Shown piece by piece: positions 1 to 10,121 of a stretch of DNA of 64,000 nt. This DNA is from Aradus depressus. Lineage: Eukaryota > Arthropoda > Insecta > Hemiptera > Aradidae. Positions within the stretch are counted from its first letter, which is position 1. Every line of letters starts with the position of its first letter. The stretch spans positions 16,051,601 to 16,115,600 of the forward strand of contig OY759225.1 of NCBI GenBank assembly GCA_963662175.1, written 5' to 3'. The notes below the pieces were generated by a model. The model ran no database searches and was not told the origin of the DNA. It saw only the letters and a list, made by a program, of their open reading frames with translations. The translations under genes were made by a program, and so were the position numbers.

Positions 1-47
1 ATATAAGATAGTCTGACCTCTCACAGATTTTTATTGGTAGTAATAGC

Positions 48-80
48 TAGCCGGCTTTCGAGGTTTCCCTCATCATCAGG
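48..80 (-). ncRNA. Hammerhead-type ribozyme motif (copy A, left arm)
   Basis: Read on the minus strand: CUGAUGA (79-73), an extra U (72), stem II GAGG/CCUC (71-68 with 63-60) closed by a GAAA loop, GAA (59-57), palindromic stem III AGCCGGCU (56-49), then A48 as the cleavage-site nucleotide. Only two stem I pairs can be formed. All invariant hammerhead core bases are present except for the additional U. Activity is untested. Confidence 0.5.
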
Positions 81-340
81 CAGTCTGATAAAAAATTAAA
101 AATGTTTGAAAGAACTAAATAATATAATAAAAATAAATAAATAACAATCTAAAACATTAACAATTTAAAATATCATGGATGGGGACAGACGAGTTAACCC
201 TGTCCACCATCTGAGTCACAACAGGGAGAACGGTGTACGTGAGTCTGATATTTTAAATTGTTAATGTTTTAGATTGTCATTTATTTATTTTTATTATATT
301 ATTTAGTTCTTTCAAAAATTTTTAATTTTTTATCAGACTG

Positions 341-373
341 CCTGATGATAAGGGAAACCTCGAAAGCCGGCTA
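341..373 (+). ncRNA. Hammerhead-type ribozyme motif (copy A, right arm)
   Basis: Mirror copy of the motif in the left arm. CUGAUGA is at 342-348, GAA at 362-364 and stem III AGCCGGCU at 365-372, followed by A373. Stem II has decayed by one G to A change at 350 (AAGG opposite CCUC), leaving three pairs. It is probably a weaker version of the left-arm motif. Confidence 0.4.
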
Positions 374-494
374 GCTATTACTACCAATAAAAATCTGTGA
401 GAGGTCAGACTATCTTATATTTGACATCCTGTGAAATAATCACTTCTCACTACATCAGCCATCTTCATATTAAAAATGTATAGACTAATTTTAT

Positions 495-680
495 AAGTAA
501 ATTTAAAGTCCTATAAGGACGACATCTATTAATATTAAGTGTAAACAGCCAAAGGAGAGGGCGGGATCAGAGGGGGCTTAACTCAAGAATCGCAGTAACT
601 GCCGATGTTTTGAATGTTCCAGGAGGATTTAGAAGCCACTATGTAAATCAAATAATGAGTACATATTTGGAGGGCGCCGC
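495..680 (+). repeat. R-unit fragment
   Basis: Part of the most abundant unclassified repeat in the window. This piece carries the segments recognisable elsewhere as ATAAGGACGACA, GATCAGAGGGGGCTTAACTC, TGCCGATG and AGAAGCCACTATGTAAATCA. No terminal repeats or coding potential are visible. Confidence 0.6.
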
Positions 681-1159
681 ACAGTGTGAAATTTATGAGT
701 TTTGATTTTCAAAATTTGAGCCCCCGCTCAATTTTTGATCAATTTGGATGAAACTAGGTGCAAAATATTTGTGAAGGCTGGCTTTTTATCAAATAACTGT
801 GGGTTTCACAATGAAGAATTTTAATTTAAATTTTTTTTTTTAATTTGGACCACTTTAGGCCAAAATGACAACATTAGGACCACTCTTGGCTAAAAAAAAA
901 TATTGAATTCGTAATCAGCGACCCGAAAAACATTCATTTAAGTTGTAAAAATCCGTTAACAAAAACATAGACAAAAAAAATTAAATTTTTTAAAATTTTT
1001 TCGGGTTTTGCCAGCTGTCAATTGGCATATAATACCTTGATTGTGAAACCCGCAGTTACCTGCTAAAAAGCCAGTTTTCTCAAATATTTTTCGTCCAAAT
1101 TGATCAAAAATTGAGTGGGGGCTCGAATTTTGAAAATCAAAACTCATAAATTTCACACT
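681..1159. other. AT-rich stretch with a loose inverted repeat
   Basis: No gene is visible. The segment near 690-800 (AATTTATGAGTTTTGATTTT and following) recurs inverted near 1015-1155, with a spacer of about 215 bp that includes TTAGGACCACT direct repeats. This may be an old MITE or foldback element; its class is unknown. Confidence 0.4.
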
Positions 1160-1390
1160 GTGCGCCGGTAGCTTAGTGGTATGCGTCTTCGGACCGGACT
1201 TTAACGATTGTGCTGAGTCTGTACGATGTCAGGTACTCGTTAATGACCCCTAAATGTATGAACATTTAGGATAGATGAAATTTAGGGATAACATAATTCC
1301 GCAAAATCGGTCGAAGAGAAAGGGGGCTCGACTCAAATAAGTAAGGGTATAAAGTTATATCGTGAACTGAAAATAAGATATTTTTAATAT
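1160..1390 (+). repeat. Duplicated segment, copy 1 (contains a truncated SINE-A head)
   Basis: Begins with a SINE-A A-box region and jumps to the SINE middle (GTACGATGTCAGGTACTCGT). It continues into ACATTTAGGATAGA and R-unit-like sequence (AATCGGTCGAAGAGA). The same composite recurs at 15001-15225, so the two loci derive from one duplicated block rather than from independent insertions. Confidence 0.65.
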
Positions 1391-1551
1391 AAACTCTATG
1401 TGAAACCCAGAATCATCATAATAAAAATTATAAGTATCTAGTATTTTTTGATTTTATATTAAATAGTAACGAAATCTAAGATAAAATAATTTTTATGTCA
1501 TATTCTAGTCTAGGAACAAAAATCACAAGTAGATATTTTTTTATAGAAGGT

Positions 1552-1845
1552 GCCGGTAGCTTAGTGGTATGTGTGCTTGCTTACTGAGCTCAAGAGCCGA
1601 AGCCCTTAGTTTATTTTATCTGGGAGGTAAAATAAACTTAAGCACGCCGTCCTTCGGATGATTCGTTAAGCGATGGTTCCAAGCATGTACAATGTAGGTA
1701 CTCATTGAAGACTTACACTAGGTAAAAAAAAAATTTAGGGTAGGACTCCCATAGTAGAGTCGGGCTCAGGTCCACCAGAGTGACGAACAGCTCTCTGGTA
1801 GTAGGCGATTTGACCTCGTAGTTAAAGCCTGGGCATGAGTCATAA
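1552..1845 (+). mobile_element. SINE-A copy (older, diverged)
   Basis: tRNA-like head with A box TAGCTTAGTGG. The B-box region is damaged. The conserved body (CACGCCGTCCTTCGGATG, GGTAGTAGGCGA) follows, and the copy ends at CATGAGTCATAACTAACTAA. It corresponds to the SINE at 15651 in the duplicated block. Confidence 0.8.
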
Positions 1846-2034
1846 CTAACTAAATATTATGTTCAAATTTCCTTCATCGGCCCCCACTCTTCCCCCGCTT
1901 CCCATAAATTGAAATTTCTGATGTCTCACGGTTTACAAAAGACCTTTAGAATAATATTCGACTCAATTCACAATGCAAAACCCGTATTAACAGCGTCTTC
2001 CCCCTTAAATGTGGTTTAAGAAGTCCCAATCAAC

Positions 2035-2634
2035 TATTATTTTTAACCATAACAAACGATTGGAGTTTTAGCGAAAACTTAGATGATTTATACTTTCTGG
2101 GGAAGTGCATTGCCATGGATTCACCGTCAACATCCTCATCATTAAGATCTCAGCGTTTTTTTTTTTTTTTTTTTTTTTACAATTGTACAAATAAAATACA
2201 ATTTAAACAGATGAGTTCGAAAATTTTATTTGGCATTAAATTATTTTATTATTTGTTCCTGGATGAACTGCACCTGGAGTGGTCATCCTTGAAAATACTG
2301 CTATCGAAAAAAAAGCTGTTGTCCACTTTTTGTTTTTTTGAATTAAAAAAAAAAAAAAAAACTTTTTTTACAACTGAATTTATTGCCTTTTTTGTTTTTG
2401 ATATGAAAATAAATGTAAAAAATTGACTATTTATGGTTTTTATGTTTTATTTATTTATTCTATTTTGTACAATACACATGCTTCTTTACTTTATTCAATC
2501 TTGAATACTTACATAAAATTACTAGAAGAAGAAAAAAAAAAGGGTAAAAAATTGTATCTATATTTTTCAGGAAGCATCAGATATGAGAAAAAACTCCATT
2601 TGTTTCGCTATCAAACGTTTCAGGGGGTTGGGGG
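2035..2634. repeat. R-unit end followed by AT-rich DNA with poly-T runs
   Basis: At 2035-2130 there is an R-unit 3' part (GGGGAAGTGCATTGCC, GATTCACCG). A run of about 20 T at 2155 and further A/T runs to 2634 follow. Short open frames here are low-complexity and are not considered genes. Confidence 0.5.
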
Positions 2635-2647
2635 AGGGAGCACATAG

Positions 2648-2975
2648 GTTAGATTTTATAACTCATGCCCGGGCTTTAACTACGAGGTCATATCGCCTAC
2701 TACCAGAGATCTGGTGGACATGAGCCCGACTCTACTCTGGGAGTCCTAAATTTTTCCTACCCTAAATTTTTATTTCACCTAGGGCAGGGGTCTTTAACGA
2801 GTATCAGACATCGTACAGGCTCGGGACCATCGCTTAACGTCCCATACGAAGGACGGTGTGCTTAAGTTTATTTAACCTCCCATATAAAATAAACTAAGGG
2901 CCTTGGTCGCGTTTCGAACCCACGATCTTGAGCTCAGAAGACAAGCACGCATACCACTGAGCTACCGGCGCCCTC
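2648..2975 (-). mobile_element. SINE-A, full-length copy with exact TSD
   Basis: Minus-strand copy from GCGCC (2975) to a TTAGATT-type tail (2648). It is flanked by perfect 13-bp duplications AGGGAGCACATAG at 2635-2647 and 2976-2988, which proves retroposition. The B box GGTTCGAAAC and A box TAGCTCAGTGG are readable on the minus strand. Confidence 0.93.
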
Positions 2976-3009
2976 AGGGAGCACATAGAACAAATTACTT
3001 ATAAATAAT

Positions 3010-3270
3010 TGTTTTCCTGTCAATGTACTTCCCCAGGATAAATATTCAAGTAAGTTTTCGCTCTCCCCCGAACAACAATAGACCGTTTTAATTAAATACA
3101 TAGGGACTTCTGAATAATACTATATTTTTTATTGATACTTTCGAGATTTATTCATGAATTGCGCCCCCCTTTATGCTCATTCATTTTTCTTTGGCCGATT
3201 ACGGGGGAAAATATGTATAGTCTTTGTGAGGTTATGAATTTACATAAGAAATTGTGTGTCAATATATTCA
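3010..3270 (-). repeat. R-unit fragment
   Basis: Reverse orientation: CAATGTACTTCCCC, then the TTTTCGCTCTCCC segment, the TTGGCCGATT segment and a 'TATATTCATTACG' stretch. Diverged, not coding. Confidence 0.55.
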
Positions 3271-3596
3271 TTACGTTTTAAGTCGTATTAATTTTTATTA
3301 TCATTTTGTAACATTTATTATAACTAGGCTCAAATTCTATGATTCACAATTTCATTTCTCGATTCGAAATTTCATTTCTCAAGTTAATTTTTTATTTATT
3401 TGTAAATTATGACGACTACACTCTGACTGTCATCTTACCTAGAGGTCGTCTTTGGTATAAGATTTTTTATTTTCAAATTATTTGTATATATGTAGTATAT
3501 TTATAAATAAATAAAGACATAATAATATATTCATTACATCGGCAGTTATAATAGTATTTGTGTTAAGCTCATTATTATTACACAAAATTCATATTT
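3271..3596. other. AT-rich DNA, nothing recognised
   Basis: Low-complexity TTTATTA-rich sequence. It may include decayed R-unit sequence near 3530 (TTCATTACATCGGCAGTTAT). Confidence 0.4.
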
Positions 3597-3785
3597 ATTA
3601 GGCTCATGCCCGGGCTATATCGCCTACTACCATAGCGCTGTTTCGTCACTCAAGCGGACATGAGCCCGAATTTACTGTGGAAGTTTTAAATTTTGCCTAC
3701 CTAAGTTTATTCACCTAGGGTCGGGGTCTGTAACAAGCATCTGACCTCGCCTGAAATACGGCTCTTAGCTACCAGCGCCCTCATT
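3597..3785 (-). mobile_element. SINE-A copy, internally deleted
   Basis: The 3' half of SINE-A (CATGCCCGGGCTATATCGCC, CATGAGCCCGA) is joined directly to the head (TAGCTACCAGCGCCCTC). The B box and central segment are missing. Confidence 0.8.
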
Positions 3786-4518
3786 TGCACTCCTTTCGGC
3801 GGTACATAACAAAATTCATATTTATTATTAATAATTATTTTTTTTAATTTAAATAATATAGCGCAGCTTATTTGTTAATGCCGCTAATTTTTGTCCATTA
3901 ATATTGAATAGTTGACATTTAGTAAATTTTGGATTCAAGGAGACCAGAAACCATAAAAGTTTTGTGAAAATTCAATTTTTTAACTCAATTTCTGGCTTAC
4001 CTATATGTTCAGCTAGAAAAGTCATATCAATTTTTTTTTTTTTTTTTTGAGACTATTTCCTTTTGGGCCATTTTATTTGATGAACCAAATTTAAATCCAT
4101 TAAAAAATATGTAAAAATGTTGCCGATTTTTTTTTTTCCTCCCCCCGATGCAGTTATCCTTCGTCAAACCTGTATACATGGCATTATACCTGAGAAATGC
4201 ATTTGACTCATGATAACTGCAGTTGGTTGGAACTAGATATCGAAACGTGAAAGGCAAGCTGAACACCCGCCGGATTCGACCCCGCCAAAAGGTCACCGGA
4301 AGTGGCAGGATGTGTGTATATTGAGGAAGCGCGGGAACTGAAGGCCAAACTAGAATAGTTTTTGACGACGTAGTATGGGCGTAGCTAGAATGAGGTACTC
4401 CACTCCCTTCTAAAATATGGGAAAATCCTAAATTATAGGAATAAAAAAAATAACGTAAAAATTATGATATATAATATATTCTACAAACAAGCTTCGTATA
4501 CTATATTTCATATCACAG
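3786..4518. other. No gene recognised; poly-T and C-rich patches
   Basis: Contains an 18-T run at 4032 and a GC-richer patch at 4150-4350 with no identifiable protein or RNA. It runs up to the LINE fragment at 4519. Confidence 0.35.
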
Positions 4519-5361
4519 GTAGGCATAGAAGGAAATGAACAAGCAGACCTTGCTACAAAAGAAGCCTCAACTTCAGCTTCTGAATGTAATGAAATATTTA
4601 CAAAATCGGATCTCAAACTACATAGTATGGTTAAACTGGGTTGGACCAACATGTGGAACGAAGTTGACGAATAGAACAAATTAAAATACATCAAAAAAGG
4701 GGTGGAACCATGGAAAACGTCCATCAGGGATAACTGACGAGAAGAGATGGCAGTCATGAGGCTACGAGTGGGTCACAGTCGGTTGAGCCACGGCCACCTG
4801 ATAAGAAGAGAGGAAGCCAGGAAGTGTGAGGAGGATCTGTCGGTGCGGCACATCCTGGGGGAGTGTCCACTCTATCAGGAGGAGCTGGCCAGGAGAGGCA
4901 TCACCAGAGCACTACCAGCAGCCCTGGGCAACCAGGAAGTGTGAGGAGGAGCTGTCGGTGCGGCACATCCTGGAGGAGTGTCCACTCTATCAGGAGGAGC
5001 TGGCCAGGAGAGGATCACCAGAGCACTACCAGCAGCCCTGGGCAACCACCAAAAGGCACTCCAGAGGACTATAGACTTCTTTAGTGATACAAAACTAATG
5101 GCCGAACGATAATGCAAACAAAATTGTAAAAATGGAAAAGTATACAAATAATACATATAAAAAAAAAATATGTGTATATATGTATATGGATGTATGTCTG
5201 TATATGTGTATATATGTATATATGTGTGTCTGGGTATGTGTATATATATATGTATATATGTGTGTGTGTGTGTATGTGCATACGTATGGATATGCATCTG
5301 CAAAAGTATTTAGATGCTTATGACCTAGATGTTGAGCATCTGTAACCCTAATCCTAATCCT
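4519..5361 (+). pseudogene. I/R1-like LINE 3' end: RNase H tail, Cys-rich knuckle, 3' UTR
   Basis: Translated from 4519 in one frame, the sequence begins with the end of an RNase H domain (VGIEGNEQAD, containing the last catalytic Asp). After two in-frame stops it reads MAVMRLRVGHSRLSHGHL and a Cys/His knuckle (C..RHILGEC). This order (RNase H, then 'LRxGHxRLxHxxL' plus knuckle) is typical of I-clade and related RNase H-bearing non-LTR retrotransposons. The 3' UTR is rich in TATATG/TGTGTG and ends in TAATCC hexamers at about 5347-5361. A second copy lies inverted at 32650-33119. The 5' truncation is normal for LINEs. It is dead because of the stops and an internal duplication. Confidence 0.75.
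4821..5050 (+). repeat. 115-bp tandem duplication inside the LINE knuckle region
   Basis: The segment starting GAAGTGTGAGGAGGA at 4821 is repeated starting at 4936 (shift 115 bp). It covers the knuckle-coding stretch and the CTACCAGCAGCCCTGGGCAA segment. A 115-bp shift is not a multiple of three, so the second knuckle is out of frame. The related copy at 32650-33119 has only one unit. Confidence 0.85.
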
Positions 5362-5379
5362 ACTATATTTCATAAAGAC

Positions 5380-5690
5380 ATCGGTGTATCACCGGAAATT
5401 AATCTATTTACGAATTAATCTTTCAAGTTTACGCTCTTCCTCCGACTGTTTGGGCTAAAACACTCCTTTCCTTCAGCCGATTCCTGAAAAATATTACATG
5501 TCGTTTTGAATTTAGATATGAAATTTCCTGTCGATATATTCATAACAGTTAAAGCTTTTCTGTTAAGCATCCCCCTAATCTTTATGATCTTCTAAGTGCA
5601 CATATAAAATTTCATGTTGATACATTTGTTTTATCGGGTGTAATCGAATTCACCCACTTTTTTTCATTTTTGAATGTGATTGTATGTTTG
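5380..5690 (-). repeat. R-unit fragment
   Basis: Reverse-orientation R-unit with the ATCGGTGTATCACCGG, ACGCTCTTCCTCC and TTTCATGTTGATAC segments in the expected order. Confidence 0.6.
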
Positions 5691-6089
5691 ATTTTTGGGC
5701 TGATCCCCATATCTCAATGCCATAAGTCCAGACCGGTTATATAGTGTTGTATATGTGAAGATTGTTCTTCAGCGATAATGGATGTTTGATGATTGATTCT
5801 AGTCGAAATATTCTTTTGAGGTCTGTGCATTTTAATCTGATGTGGGATAAGTAATACTTAACTATAATACATTTTATACTATGTAAGAAGTTGTCTCTCT
5901 CTCGCCATAGTACATGTTACTAGAAGCCTGCGGACAAAAGGTTTATTATATTCAGTAACTATTCTATTCAATAACTATTATGAACGATTAGATTCGGGTT
6001 ATCCGCAGATAACCATTCAATAGAGAACATGCAATGAAGAACGTTCTTGCCTATCTTTCACAAGGTCAAGAGTTCGAATCCCCTCGACA
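5691..6089. other. No gene recognised
   Basis: Single-copy-looking AT-rich sequence. At 6050-6085 there is a B-box-like GAGTTCGAATCCC without a matching A box or cloverleaf, so no tRNA is called. Confidence 0.35.
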
Positions 6090-6545
6090 AGTCGGTGAAT
6101 CACATTTCAAAATCAATCACATTTTCGCTCTCTTCACAAAGCCATCGACCGAGTTTAAACTAAATATTTGATTTACATAGTGGCTTCTGAATCCTCATAC
6201 TAAATTTTGTGTCGATATATTCATTACATTGGCAGTTATTAGAATTTTTGTGATAAACCTCTCCCCTTAACCCCCTTTCCCTTTGGTCGATTTGGCTGAA
6301 AATGAATAGATGTCCTTCTTGAAGGGTTCTTGATACACATATACAAGTTAGTGTCGATTACATTTATTCAATTGGGAGTTATCGAGTTTACAGACATACA
6401 GACAGATATATTTTTTTTTTTTGTCATTTTTGATATCAGGAGGTCGGAAAACAAGAAATTTCGTCGAAAGCTCCGAATCGAAATTCTGGCCGATTAAATG
6501 ACTTCCCTTATACTTCATATTGCGGGATACGTAACAAAATAATTG
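6090..6545 (-). repeat. R-unit, long fragment
   Basis: Nearly the complete order of R-unit blocks in reverse: AAGTCGGTGAATCAC, ATAGTGGCTTCTGAATCC, TTCATTACATTGGCAG, CCTTTGGTCGATTTGGCTG, TGGGAGTTATCGAG, GGTCGGAAAACA, then TGACTTCCCTTATACTTC. It is useful for building the family consensus. Confidence 0.7.
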
Positions 6546-7192
6546 AAAATTACTTTAAAAAGCTACAAAAAATAAGTAGCGATTTAATTTTAAAATAGTA
6601 CAGAAAATTATTTTTATTTTAAAATCTTAACTTGAAATGTTATGCAGAACAAAACCACAGAGGTCTAACCACAAGGACTTTATACTTACAATTAGAGAAA
6701 CTGCAGTTTTGATTAGATAATGCATAATTACCTAATTCAGCTTACCTGATTAAGCAAGTTAAATTATATAAATAAAATGAAAATAAGTGCATAACTTCCC
6801 CTATGCTTATCCATATATCTGGGGAAATAAAATGTATAAGCTTACCTTGAGATTCTTTTGGATCATCCAGTTAACGTAGTTGTTAGCAAATAAGCATCTT
6901 GCAGAAGGCAATTAACAAGAGACTGTGAACATTCTTCTTAGATCTAATTGGCAAAGTTAATAGAGCAAAAAAATTGTTATTTTTAGATCATTTTTTGCAC
7001 TATGAGGAGAGACTTTAATGCTGCATTGAGATTTCTAACTTCTTCATTTTTGTCTATCATGGTCAGAATACAGTTTTAATTTTCTTTTAAAATGTTACAA
7101 TAGATAGTTGTATCTGTCGAATTGTGTAGGAGTAGGAACATTGATATTAAAATGGCAAGGGAGAAGTATTGTCGACAATTCATTGACCACAA
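6546..7192. other. No gene recognised
   Basis: AT-rich. Short R-unit remnants occur at 6780-6840 (GCATAACTTCCCC, ATCTGGGGAA). Otherwise nothing is identifiable. Confidence 0.35.
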
Positions 7193-7432
7193 CTAAAGGA
7201 CAAAGTCATTGTGGGCGTCAAGGACAGTCCTACCTGCGATAGATGTGGGGAAGAAGACGAAACGGCGGCACATTTCCTGGGCATCTGCTCGGGATATGCG
7301 CGAATGAGATTCCGCATCTCTGGTGGAGATGTAATCGCAGAGGAGGATTTTAGAAGGTTGGACTCTGAGAGCATTCTCAGGTTCATTAAGGAAACTGGGA
7401 GACTGAGCACTTCATGAAGGGCTTGGTTTAGG
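7193..7432 (+). pseudogene. LINE C-terminal Cys/His-knuckle fragment (R1/I-like type)
   Basis: An open frame at about 7211-7417 encodes VKDSPTCDRCGEEDETAAHF followed by LGIC, a C-x2-C-x8-H-x4-C knuckle, and then the acidic tail and SILRFIKETGRL that close many insect RNase H-bearing LINE ORF2 proteins. The rest of the protein is missing (5' truncation). The 3' end runs into the pogo-like MITE at 7438. Confidence 0.72.
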
Positions 7433-7437
7433 TACTA

Positions 7438-7660
7438 CAGTAGAACCTCTATAAGTCGAACATCAAGGGAGACGCCAAAAAATTCGAGTTATAGAGTTTT
7501 CGACTTATGGAGGATTTCGACAGGCGGATTTTGATTCGACTTGTAGAGGTTAAGATTCATTCTAACTAATTTTGAGTTAGAGAGGTGAAATAAATAAAAA
7601 TTCAAGTTACAGAGGTAACAAACATATTTGTATTTATTATAAATTAACATGAAATTCAAT
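7438..7660 (+). mobile_element. Pogo-like MITE, copy 1 (right half lost)
   Basis: Starts CAGTAGAACCTCTATAAGTC just after a TA dinucleotide. It follows the intact copies for about 220 bp and then diverges into unrelated DNA without a right terminal repeat. It inserted at the end of the preceding LINE fragment. Confidence 0.8.
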
Positions 7661-8114
7661 TGAAAATTCTGCATCAAATGTTGGCGATTACATAACTTCC
7701 TCCATACATCGTATAGCTGGGGAAGTAGAAAGTAATAAAAAAGTAAATCTTGGTGCAGTAACAAAGCATTTCTGTGTTGAAAAGAAATGTTCACTTCTTA
7801 GTAACAAAACGTTTGTGTTTTGTCTTTCCAGATCTTTAATTATGTTAATATAGATGTTTTCATAGCTGGAAGACTGTTTGAAAGGAAGGAGAAAGGAAAG
7901 GCTGAGATGACCTTGATCCTGAGAACAGCTTCATTGTGTCATCATCAGGCCAGTCTTGAGTAGAATGGCAACAGTCTCATCAAGTCTCAGCCAGTTCACA
8001 ACACTCCAGAGTCGTGGTTGTGGGTAGCCATATTACCAATCGAATAACTCGAGTTAGCCGACTGGAGTTATCACCGACAATGTACTTCCCCAGCAGGGAA
8101 TTAATCTATTAAGT
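7661..8114. other. No gene recognised
   Basis: R-unit scraps occur at 7685-7735 (CATAACTTCCTCC, AGCTGGGGAAGTA) and 8075-8100. The rest is unassigned. Confidence 0.35.
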
Positions 8115-8240
8115 AGGAATGGGCGATAGTCGATAGTTGGTCACTATCGATATTCCGGTACTATCGGTGGAAAACTATCGATAGTATCGATAATTCTGTT
8201 AGTGCGCCCTTTTCATGCAAAATACTTTCCGATTCCAATA

Positions 8241-8906
8241 CAGTAGAACATCTATAAGTCGAACATCAAGGGAAATGCCAAAAAATTCGAGTTATAGAGA
8301 TTTCGACTTATGGAGGATTTCGACAGGCGGATTTTGATTCGACTTGTAGAGGTTAAGATTCATTCTAACTAATTTTGAGTTAGAGAGGTGAAATAATTAA
8401 AAATTCAAGTTACAGAGGTAACAAACATATTTATACATATTTATTATAAATCAACATTATTTCAAAACATCCTTAATATAAAAAATACGTAGTATATGTA
8501 GGTATTAAAAAAAGTCAGTATTTTTTTTTTTGCTTTAGATAATTGGTAATCCTATTTATTGTATACTCCTAAATTATTTTTTAAGAAACAATGGTGTACA
8601 TTGTTGGGAAATTCTTAAAGCCGGTAACTTATTTTTCTTCGAGCTATAGAGGTAAGTAGTTTCAAATAATCGAGTTGTAAAGTTTGTAAAATAAAACATT
8701 GCTATGTTCGAGATACAGAGGTCCAATATATTTTTACGAGTTATAGAGGGAAAATGACTTGTAGGGACTCACTGATTATTTCGACTAATAGAGGGTTGAG
8801 ATTTCGAGTAATGGAGGTTCTGGGGCTTGAAGGGAAAGGAACAAAACTTTTTTCGAGTTTTGGAGGTTTTCGACTTATCGAGGTTCGACTTAAAGAGGTT
8901 CTACTG
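8241..8906 (+). mobile_element. Pogo-like MITE, copy 2 (complete, 666 bp)
   Basis: The terminal inverted repeats CAGTAGAACATCTATAAGTC and the complement of CAGTAGAACCTCTTTAAGTC are bounded by TA on both sides (8239-8240 and 8907-8908), the target-site pattern of Tc1/mariner/pogo elements. The interior is built from a repeatedly occurring motif close to CGAGTTATAGAGGT. It has no transposase and is non-autonomous. Confidence 0.85.
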
Positions 8907-9159
8907 TATTTAAATTATTCTCTGTTATGGAGGATGAAAGGGGAATAATAATATCAATCGAATAAGTAATTGTTCTTTCAAATCGAACTTTTATTTTATG
9001 GAAATAACATTTTGTGTCGAAAATAATCGCATTAAGTATAACACTTGGCAAGAATATCAACACATTGTAGATAATCAAAAAAACAATCAAGTATACCAAA
9101 ACAATATCAAAAAATTAATTACCAATTGACGAAAAATACTTTTGTAAAACTTTATGGAA

Positions 9160-9335
9160 CAGTAGGCAGTGATAAGGCTTCTGCAGTGGGTTGTTTGGTC
9201 TTGGGTGCCGGTTTATAAGTTTCTTGGTGGCGTCTCAATAGGTGATCCCTTAAATTGGAACTGTTGGAACTAGTTTTGAATAGATTTTTGCACAAAGTAC
9301 ATTTAGCACTTTGAAACGCATCCCGTGTAATGAAG
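9160..9335 (-). pseudogene. BED zinc-finger fragment of a hAT transposase
   Basis: The minus-strand frame reads AKCTLCKNLFK, then TSSNSSNLRDHLLRRH, giving C-x2-C and H-x4-H ligands with the 'SNLrdHL' signature of BED fingers. It is followed by a Pro/Thr-rich linker and a stop. In hAT transposases this N-terminal finger is the usual DNA-binding module. The catalytic RNase H-like domain is absent. Confidence 0.7.
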
Positions 9336-9479
9336 GATAATTAATATCGATAGTTACTTAGACTATAGATGGTTATGAAATATCGATATATCGATAGTGA
9401 ACCATCCCTCCACCCTTTTACCTTGAAAATTATTATTTATCATTCTTATGGGGTCTTTAAGAAGAGGAGGGGGAGATAC

Positions 9480-9650
9480 AGTGATCTGTAAGCGTTGTTG
9501 GTATATGAAAATTCTGTAATGGCCATGTCACATATATTTTTCTTTATTTTTATATTTTTTCAAAAAAAATATGTGATTTTTTTATTTGGCCATCACTGGA
9601 CTTTCTTAAACCAACCACGCTTACAGATCACTCTTTCCCCCTTGTGAAAA
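9480..9650. mobile_element. Two partial copies of the TGTGATGTGGCCATTAC MITE, ends facing each other
   Basis: At 9490-9540 is a right end (GATCTGTAAGCGTTG to GTAATGGCCATGTCACA). At 9590-9640 is a left end (GGCCATCACTGGACTTTCTT to CGCTTACAGATCACTC). Both match the terminal repeats of the complete element at 10122-10344. Confidence 0.65.
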
Positions 9651-9654
9651 TGTT

Positions 9655-10121
9655 GACCATTTTCACGATGATGTTTGTCTATGGGTGTGTGTCTATGTGA
9701 TTGAGAAGTTGTGAGCTCTCTACCGCAAAAACGATTGCATCTATAAACTTAAAATTTGGCATGAAGTGATCACATGCGCAAACTTAGGTCTCATTAAATT
9801 TTGGGTGAAATAAGACGAAAAATAGGACCACATTCCCCGGGACCTAACTACATTTTACAAGATACAGCTTATGTTTATGACCTAATGAAAAATGTTTCGA
9901 GTAATAGTTGTAGAGAATACTAAAATACATAATTTATATGAAATACGATTTTTTACAGGTCGTACGGTTTTCGAGACACATACCGATAACGTCTTGAAAT
10001 GTAGTTTTGAATCACATATTTTTAGATGTTTCCTTGATTTATCCAAAAACTGTTAGTCCTATCAAAAAATTGATTCTTGCCAAAATTGTTCCTTATAGAA
10101 TTTCCAATCGCTGTAAATATG
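9655..10121 (+). repeat. Second unclassified interspersed repeat
   Basis: The same sequence recurs inverted at 36235-36680 (for example the GCGGTAGAGCGCTCACAA region matching GAGCTCTCTACCGCAAAA) and in part at 44990-45125. It contains GATCACATGCGCAAACTTAG and a TTTTACAGGTCGTACG-type stretch. No ORF or terminal repeats are seen. Confidence 0.5.

Larger units (their letters stand above)
1..470. mobile_element. Palindromic Penelope-like (pLTR-type) element, copy A
   Basis: Bases 1-175 and 246-420 are inverted copies of each other around a 70-bp spacer. The right arm is followed by an unpaired tail of about 50 bp (to about 470) ending in AGCCATCTTC. The same arm, spacer and tail recur at 56635-57597, and a fragment recurs at 36965-37096, so this is a dispersed family. 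Each arm carries a hammerhead-type core. Inverted terminal copies plus a short one-sided tail are reported for Penelope-like elements; that class is inferred because no reverse transcriptase is visible. The left boundary may lie outside the window. Confidence 0.6.
8115..9412 (-). mobile_element. hAT-type transposon remnant interrupted by a pogo-like MITE
   Basis: The outer ends are imperfect inverted repeats: AGGAATGGGCGATAGTCGAT at the left, and the complement of AGGGATGGTTCACTATCGAT at the right (about 9407). Between them lies a minus-strand BED-type zinc finger (9160-9335), as at the N terminus of many hAT transposases, and a nested MITE at 8241-8906. Only the N-terminal part of the transposase is recognisable. 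No clear 8-bp TSD is seen, so the termini are old. Confidence 0.65.

Noticed and set aside
5081..5373. ORFs rich in His/Tyr/Ile (both strands)
   Set aside because: Products of the TATATG/TGTGTG-rich LINE 3' UTR, not coding.
6040..6090. tRNA-like B box
   Set aside because: GAGTTCGAATCCC alone, with no A box or cloverleaf at the right distance.
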